A DNA stretch of 64,000 nucleotides from Nannochloropsis oceanica (taxonomy: Eukaryota > Sar > Eustigmatophyceae > Eustigmatales > Monodopsidaceae): positions 761,001 to 825,000 of the forward strand of contig CP038128.1 of NCBI GenBank assembly GCA_004519485.1, read 5' to 3'. The notes beneath the pieces are model-generated. The model had not been told where the DNA came from, made no database searches, and saw only the letters and a program-made list of their open reading frames with translations. The position numbers were made by a program, and so were the translations under genes. Positions 58,872 through 64,000 of the stretch are shown piece after piece. The first letter of the stretch is position 1. Every line of letters begins with the position of its first letter.

Positions 58872-59779
58872 GGTATCACGAGTGGAGTCGACAAAAGAAA
58901 GCTTTGCAGATGAACCCCTGCCGCCAGAGAAAATTGGGGACACGGTCGCTTGCCACCTGGATCCTCGCTCTCTCCTGACTTGGCCCCGCAGGTGGCTTAT
59001 GCTGAATGTTGCGCAGCTCGGTTCAGCCCCTTGGCGTGCAGGAGGATCCTTGCCGGATTATCCCGGCCGCGCTGGGCTGATCGGTGCGCAAATCCTATGG
59101 GTGGGTGTAGTAGGGGGGCGTACTACCGGAATGAGGGGAGGGCGGGGACTTTTTATCAAGGAAGGCGCTCCGTGCTGAGGGCTTGGGACGATGATGACGA
59201 CAAAGATAAGGGGAAGGTGCTCAGGTGCTGCGATTATCGAAGGTGTGGAGCGATGTCGCACGTGCTAAGAAAAGTATGAGGCCTTCACTTCAGATGCTCG
59301 CCGGAGGACTCTCGCGAGCCCGTCGTGAGCTCACAACGACGACGCCCAACGGCTTCCGGCCTCATGTTTTCTTCAAATTTCATCTCGCACGACGATCGAA
59401 ATGTGTACATTCGAAATGCTATCTCCCCAGGGGGAAGGGGGGAAGGCGACAGTAAAGTCGGATTACGTCTATAGCATAACTTGGGGATGTCACCACTATA
59501 GAAAATCGCTGATATGCTTATTTTGTCTGTCTCTCCCCTCCCGCCTGGTCCTACCTCCCACACAAACATAATAACATCATAACATGACCACCAGCCGGTC
59601 GTAGGCAGCATTATAAACAATAAGTTGTGCGTTTGACCTACACGCGGAGGACAACGACAGAGGGAGTATCATCAGCACCTTCTCGTATCCAGCAGCAGCA
59701 GCATTAGCAGCAGCACCAGCCGCCGCAACGGCAGCATCAGCAAGGGCAGCAGCGGGAGCAGCAGCAGCAGCAACACATC
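58872..59779. promoter_or_regulatory. Shared 5' region of coiled-coil gene (-) and glycosyltransferase (+)
   Basis: These 908 bp lie between divergent genes. The right end is the CAG-rich leader. Open frames at 58786-59178 (+) and 59285-59620 (-) have no recognisable content. Confidence 0.4.
59689..59777 (+). repeat. CAG-rich leader immediately before the glycosyltransferase ATG
   Basis: An imperfect array of CAG, CAC, CGG and CAA triplets runs to within two bases of the start codon. It is in frame with the ATG at 59780 and open back to a TAG, with no ATG of its own. Confidence 0.85.
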
Positions 59780-61297
59780 ATGAGGGTAAACAACTACAAC
59801 CCGCGCCGACGCGTCTTCCAGCACTACCGGCCTGCTGCGTCTGTCTTTCACATACGTAATCTGTCGATGGTGGTGATTGCAGGGACTATTCTTGCCTTGT
59901 ACATCATGGCTTTCTCATATGGTCCCAGGAAGGCCTTTAAAGGAGGCGACCAGGGGCCGGGCGCCCAGCTCAATGCAGCCAGAGCGGGCCGAAAACGAGG
60001 ACAGTCTGCCCTGGTCGAGACCGAGTACAACCAGAATCCTCCTTTTCACGTCGCATTTTCCACGGTATGTAGAGCGATTGACCTTACCAATTTGAAAAAG
60101 AGCCAGTCGAGGATTCTGTGAGCTCCCGCCATATCCCTCCAATCTGACTTGCCGCTTCTTCCCAATACTCCCTAGTCATGCAGCCCCTTCCAAGACTGGC
60201 AGTCCCTCCTCGTCTTTCTAACCGCCGACATGGTGGGACAAAAGGGCCCACTGACGCGCATTGCTAGCGGATGCACTTTAGAGGAGCAAGCTGCCCTCGA
60301 GACCGTGTACGCCAAATTGGACCAAGGCCGAAATAAATTCCGTATACACTTCACGCCCGATTTTAGCAAGGACGAAGCCTCGGGAGAAACGTATTACTTT
60401 TACAACAAGCCGGGCGGGTTGCAGCATTGGCTGGCAAGCCCAGCAAGCCCGCCGGACGACACGGTGATCGCTGTGATCGATCCCGATTTTATCTTCATGC
60501 GTCCGCTCACGGCCAAGGTAAAGGCTGATGGCATCATATTCTCGGGCCCCATCCAAGCAGAGGACCTGATCGAAGAAGTAAGCGTCGGGCATCCGGCTGC
60601 GCAATATTACGGAATTGGGGATAAGTGGATCGAGTTTAATTTGACTTATATCGCTGGTGAGGACAGCCCTGCCCTTGCTGTCAAGAGCATGTCGGCTTGG
60701 AAACACTATTCTATTGGACCCCCCTATATTGTGGCTAAGGCTGATATGGTGCGAATTGCGCAGCTCTGGCATTCGGTCGTGCCTCGTGTTTACGAAGGCC
60801 ATCCGCATTTGCTCGCCGAGATGTATGCTTATAGCGTGGCGGCCGCTCATTTGGAATTGCCTCATTTACGGCTTGATGGTTATATGACTAGTGAAGCCGA
60901 GGGCTATGGCGAGGCCTGGCCTCTGGTGGATCTCCTCACCGATGAAAGCATCTGCTCGGAGGACCTGTCCTTGCACACCACCCTCCTACCCACCTTTCTT
61001 CACTACTGCCAGCACTACAAGGTCGGTACCGAATTTGTCTACTGGAAGCGAGACTTGGACGAGAATTTCTTCTCCTGTGGCGGCTCCCCGCTGCCCCTCC
61101 CCAATTTGGAGCAGGTCCGCGAATACCTCGACCCCATCTCTGGCCCGGCTCTTTCAGTCAATGACAGGGCGTATCACAAGTATCACACCTTCCAATATTG
61201 TCAGGTGGTCATGAAAACCAACAAGGCCCTGCAGAAGTATAAGTCCCTCTTTTGTGACGTCGACGACAATGGCGAAGCTGCTTTATCTATTGAATAA
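59780..61297 (+). CDS. Type II glycosyltransferase of the HPAT/SERGT (GT95/GT96) group
   Basis: It probably adds arabinose to hydroxyproline or galactose to serine on cell-wall glycoproteins in the Golgi. Two phase-0 exons (59780-60064, 60176-61297) give 468 residues. One membrane helix (LSMVVIAGTILALYIMAFSY, about residues 29-48) follows a basic N-terminus. The lumenal domain opens with FHVAFSTSCSPFQDWQSLLV, a pattern shared by both families. It continues with VIAVIDPDFIFMRPL carrying the metal-binding DPD, GPPYIVAKADMVRIAQLWHS, and VPRVYEGHPHLLAEMYAYSV followed by AAAHLELPH. The last block ends in a Cys near LFCDVDDNG. The YPHLLAEMYAYSxAAAHL-type block favours SERGT/HPAT strongly, but I cannot choose between donor sugars. 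Confidence 0.87.
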
Positions 61298-61703
61298 CAT
61301 AAAATTTTAACATTCGAAGATCGAAATTAACGATGGCTAGATTGATTACATCCCTCTCCGTTCATGTACATGAAGACAATAAAGCAGAAAAAGTACTTTC
61401 GAAGCGCCCTTATCAAGCATTGTGCCAATATTTTGGACCCTTTTTTCTGCCTGCTAGTCCAAAGTAATGTTGAGCATGTCTCGGGAATATGTTGTGATGT
61501 ACACTCCCAGACATCTTTGAGTACGAGCGTTATGCTTTCGTTTTTTCTATGCCTCTTTCTTTCTTTCTCTAATCTCCCCAGCTTCTCAGTGACGCCGTGC
61601 CTTTTTTATCCCACTGGCACTTATGAACTAAACTAACATATCTACATTAACATTTATCCTCTCCATCCTTCCTTTTCCAGCCCTTTCCACACATCACAGC
61701 ATT
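61298..61703. other. Convergent 3' intergenic region
   Basis: This AT-rich 3' flank lies between the glycosyltransferase and the OCRL-like gene. No gene is visible. Confidence 0.7.
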
Positions 61704-64000
61704 CTAAAATACACTAGTTGTCAAAAAATGCTGAAACACAAAGTGCATGCTCTCCAAGCGCTGGTCCTCCCCTCCGCCCTTGTCCAACACGCCACCAGCT
61801 GCCGCGTCCTCCCCACTACCCCATGACAACCCATTTCCGGCAACCAAAGTCTTACAGCATATGGTTGCAAGCTTATCTGTGTTAAGCCTATTCGACTCAT
61901 GGTACTTCAGAACCTCCCGAAAGAATGAAATCAAATACACAAACACATTGTAGTTCAACGGCGGAAGCTGCTCCAAAAACCGCCTCGTCCACGGTCGTAG
62001 GTTTTGAGCGTCAATTTCAATAGTGGGCAACAAGCGACCGGGCACAACAGGGGTAGCAAGGGAGGCCAAAAACGCCAGAAGCACCTCAGCCAAAGAGTGA
62101 ACTGAAGCCTTCTCATCTATCTCGGCGCCCGCATCCAACGCCTCTCTCACGGCCTGCATCTCCCCAGGAGCACCTGGCAGAATGAACAAGTCCTTCTCCG
62201 TCAACCCCCGTCGATAAAGCGCGTCGACCAGCCGCCACAATTCCTTGGGTATTGACAGTGCGGGGCCACCCACCGAAGTAGGGGGAGCGATGGCTTGCTT
62301 GCTGTTGCTGCTGGAGGCAGCGGCCGTGGCGGCGGCAGATGTGGAAGGCGACCACTTTGCTGCGGGCAAGGGAAGGGAGCGGACAGGTACGTGGCAGTTG
62401 GTGAGTTCTTCGAGGCTCATCCCAAAAGCGGAGCGGGCGTAAGTGCCGTTGACGGAGAGGAAGAAATCTTGTCCGTTCTCGAGACGCAAAATTAGGATGT
62501 CGTCAAGAAGGTCCTGGCCGGCGTTGAGAGCTTGTGCGGTCTTAAGGTCTATCAAAGCCGTGAACGTAATATGAGCCGCTTCATTCGGCAAAAGCATGCC
62601 AAAGCGCGGCTTGATGCTCAACCAGTGCTTGCAGATTGTCTCCTCCTCCAGCTTGGGAACGAAGCGAAATTGCGCTGCCACACTCGACACATTCGTCACC
62701 ACCAATGTCTGCCTAACTTCCACCCCATATCGCACGAGGCCAAAATCAATCGAGTTAGGCGGTTGCGGCGGGACCAAAGCCGCAGCCCCTGGCACTTCTA
62801 TTTGGACCTTCGGATGCTGATCATTTTCAAGTTTGTCGAGCAGACGATGGATTTCTGCTGCCACCTCTTGCCGCTTCTCCTTCACCACCATCCGTACCTT
62901 GGCTTGCAACTGCGCCGCAACAGGCTTATGGTCCGAGAAACAAAGTTCCGCCCTCCGGTACGTCAAACAACGTGCTTGACTTGGGTCCTTTGCACGCCAC
63001 AGGATACGATCACACCAAGCAGGGCACCGTAATTTCTTCTCCGGCCGTCGCTCATACAAAGGCGTCCCTGGTTGGTATTTGTAAGTCGGCGGGAATCTCA
63101 GCACCGGCTCTTGAAATCCTACGAACACCCTCCCTTGATTTCGCTCCATATTTAGCTGGTCATATCGCCGCAAAAATTCTAAATCCTGCGCCTCGATTTT
63201 GGCAAAGCACTCCTCCGTATCCACACTCTCATCGAAGCGATAATTCAAATCGCCGATAAAAAACACGACATCGTGATCTAAAATGGACACACCGGTTTGC
63301 AACGTCGGCTCTACCTCCAGCACCTCCGAAAAATATTTGCGCATCTCCTCACTAGCGTCCCCCAACCCAGGCGCCGGTGCCCCGGGCTCGCCACTAAAGG
63401 CCTTATCAATGAATACAGTCTTCTGCAGAATATTAGCAAAATCGCTATTCCGACCTTCTACATTCTCTCGGTGCGCCGCTAAATGCGCGCACACAAAACA
63501 CAGGTACGAATCATAGAACTTGAGGCGGATTGAAGCTCCCCCTTTATTGCCCGCCATGCCCATCAAGCCCACCCCAACTGTCGCGCCGTACACCTCCCGA
63601 ATATTTCGCAAATGCATCTCCTTCGCGAACACCAGAATTAAAATGCCCACCAAGTGCTTTTCCCCCACAAGGACATAACGATCCCTACCCTTGGTGTTAT
63701 TTAGGACGGCACTTAACTTCTCTTGCCATGCTTGGGCCCGCTGCAGGGACTTGCCGTCCATGGCCACGTTCACCGCGTTCAGGTCAACGATTTCCTGGAA
63801 GCCGACTGCGAAAATATCTGCGGGCTTCTCCGTTTCTGAAAAAAGCCAGGATTCCAGCTGCCATACGTCCTCATCCGCAATCAGCTTCGCGTTGACATTG
63901 TAGGTTCCGCAAAAGACAGTAGCTGTCCGATACTCTGTAAACTCGAGCTCCCGCTTTTTGAGCTGCTTGTCGATCCAGTGTTGGCGAATGATGGAGACAG
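61704..64000 (-). CDS. OCRL/INPP5B-like inositol polyphosphate 5-phosphatase (5' part off window)
   Basis: It removes the 5-phosphate of PI(4,5)P2 and related lipids at Golgi and endosomes. The frame is open from the right edge to the stop at 61704, so at least 765 residues are present and the N-terminus is missing. From the edge come TYNVNAKL and FAVGFQEIVDLN, then NKGGASIRLKFYDSYLCFVC, FFIGDLNYRFD, LRCPAWCDRILWRA and FSDHKPVAA, the complete catalytic set. An ASH domain follows (NSIDFGLVRYGVEVRQTLVV, LLPNEAAHITF), then an Ala/Ser linker and a RhoGAP-like domain (IPKELWRLVDALYRRGLTEK to NRLNTDKLATICCKTLV). The arginine-finger position (ILPGAPGEMQ) has no Arg, as in human OCRL, so GAP activity is unlikely. 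Confidence 0.94.
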   Translation of the reverse strand, partial: VSIIRQHWIDKQLKKRELEFTEYRTATVFCGTYNVNAKLIADEDVWQLESWLFSETEKPADIFAVGFQEIVDLNAVNVAMDGKSLQRAQAWQEKLSAVLNNTKGRDRYVLVGEKHLVGILILVFAKEMHLRNIREVYGATVGVGLMGMAGNKGGASIRLKFYDSYLCFVCAHLAAHRENVEGRNSDFANILQKTVFIDKAFSGEPGAPAPGLGDASEEMRKYFSEVLEVEPTLQTGVSILDHDVVFFIGDLNYRFDESVDTEECFAKIEAQDLEFLRRYDQLNMERNQGRVFVGFQEPVLRFPPTYKYQPGTPLYERRPEKKLRCPAWCDRILWRAKDPSQARCLTYRRAELCFSDHKPVAAQLQAKVRMVVKEKRQEVAAEIHRLLDKLENDQHPKVQIEVPGAAALVPPQPPNSIDFGLVRYGVEVRQTLVVTNVSSVAAQFRFVPKLEEETICKHWLSIKPRFGMLLPNEAAHITFTALIDLKTAQALNAGQDLLDDILILRLENGQDFFLSVNGTYARSAFGMSLEELTNCHVPVRSLPLPAAKWSPSTSAAATAAASSSNSKQAIAPPTSVGGPALSIPKELWRLVDALYRRGLTEKDLFILPGAPGEMQAVREALDAGAEIDEKASVHSLAEVLLAFLASLATPVVPGRLLPTIEIDAQNLRPWTRRFLEQLPPLNYNVFVYLISFFREVLKYHESNRLNTDKLATICCKTLVAGNGLSWGSGEDAAAGGVLDKGGGEDQRLESMHFVFQHFLTTSVF

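Noticed and set aside
1-64000. Transposons, virus-derived elements, integrases or reverse transcriptases
   Set aside because: No open frame shows their signature motifs and no long terminal or inverted repeats were noticed by eye; a repeat-library search would be needed to exclude decayed copies.

Overview
This window looks like nuclear DNA of a photosynthetic stramenopile, most likely a eustigmatophyte of the Nannochloropsis/Microchloropsis kind. The reasons are indirect: compact GC-rich genes with zero to nine short GT-AG introns, proteins whose N-termini look like the signal-plus-transit leaders of secondary plastids, a bacterial-type organellar isoleucyl-tRNA synthetase, and many triplet microsatellites inside coding sequence. 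No rRNA, tRNA, CRISPR, virus-like element or intact transposon was seen.

I recognise 23 protein-coding genes, in order: ARS2/SERRATE (-), syntaxin-6-type Qc-SNARE (+), amidase (-), SLC4 anion/bicarbonate transporter (+), ribosomal protein S29/uS14 (-), PP7/PPEF calcium-regulated phosphatase (+), TCF25/Rqc1 (-), exosome RRP40 (+), organellar IleRS (+), gamma-tubulin (+), MCM9 (-), plastid-targeted SnoaL-like protein (+), FHA-domain CHK2/RAD53-like kinase (-), BT1-family transporter (+), longin-type small coat subunit (+), uncharacterised type II membrane protein (-), MMAA/MeaB GTPase (+), histone stem-loop binding protein SLBP (-), Sec14/CRAL-TRIO protein (+), VPS50/syndetin (+), coiled-coil protein (-), GT95/GT96-like glycosyltransferase (+) and OCRL-like 5-phosphatase (-, cut by the right edge). 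A 24th possible coding stretch at 51700-52029 (-) is weak.

The layout is regular. Nine adjacent pairs, 18 of the 23 genes, are head to head, with 163 to 965 bp between start codons. The convergent 3' ends are separated by about 360-880 bp. Several genes have tiny first exons (12, 18, 21, 35 and 55 coding bases), so the first intron lies just after the start codon.

Two functional themes recur. Five genes act at the trans-Golgi/endosome boundary: the syntaxin-6 SNARE, the longin subunit, Sec14, VPS50 and OCRL. Several others act in RNA or genome maintenance: ARS2, RRP40, TCF25, SLBP, MCM9, the CHK2-like kinase and gamma-tubulin. The tightest pair, TCF25 and RRP40, joins ribosome quality control to RNA decay across a 163-bp shared promoter.

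Exon boundaries were placed by hand from splice consensus and reading-frame continuity. Those described as phase-consistent join in frame; where they do not, the entry says so.
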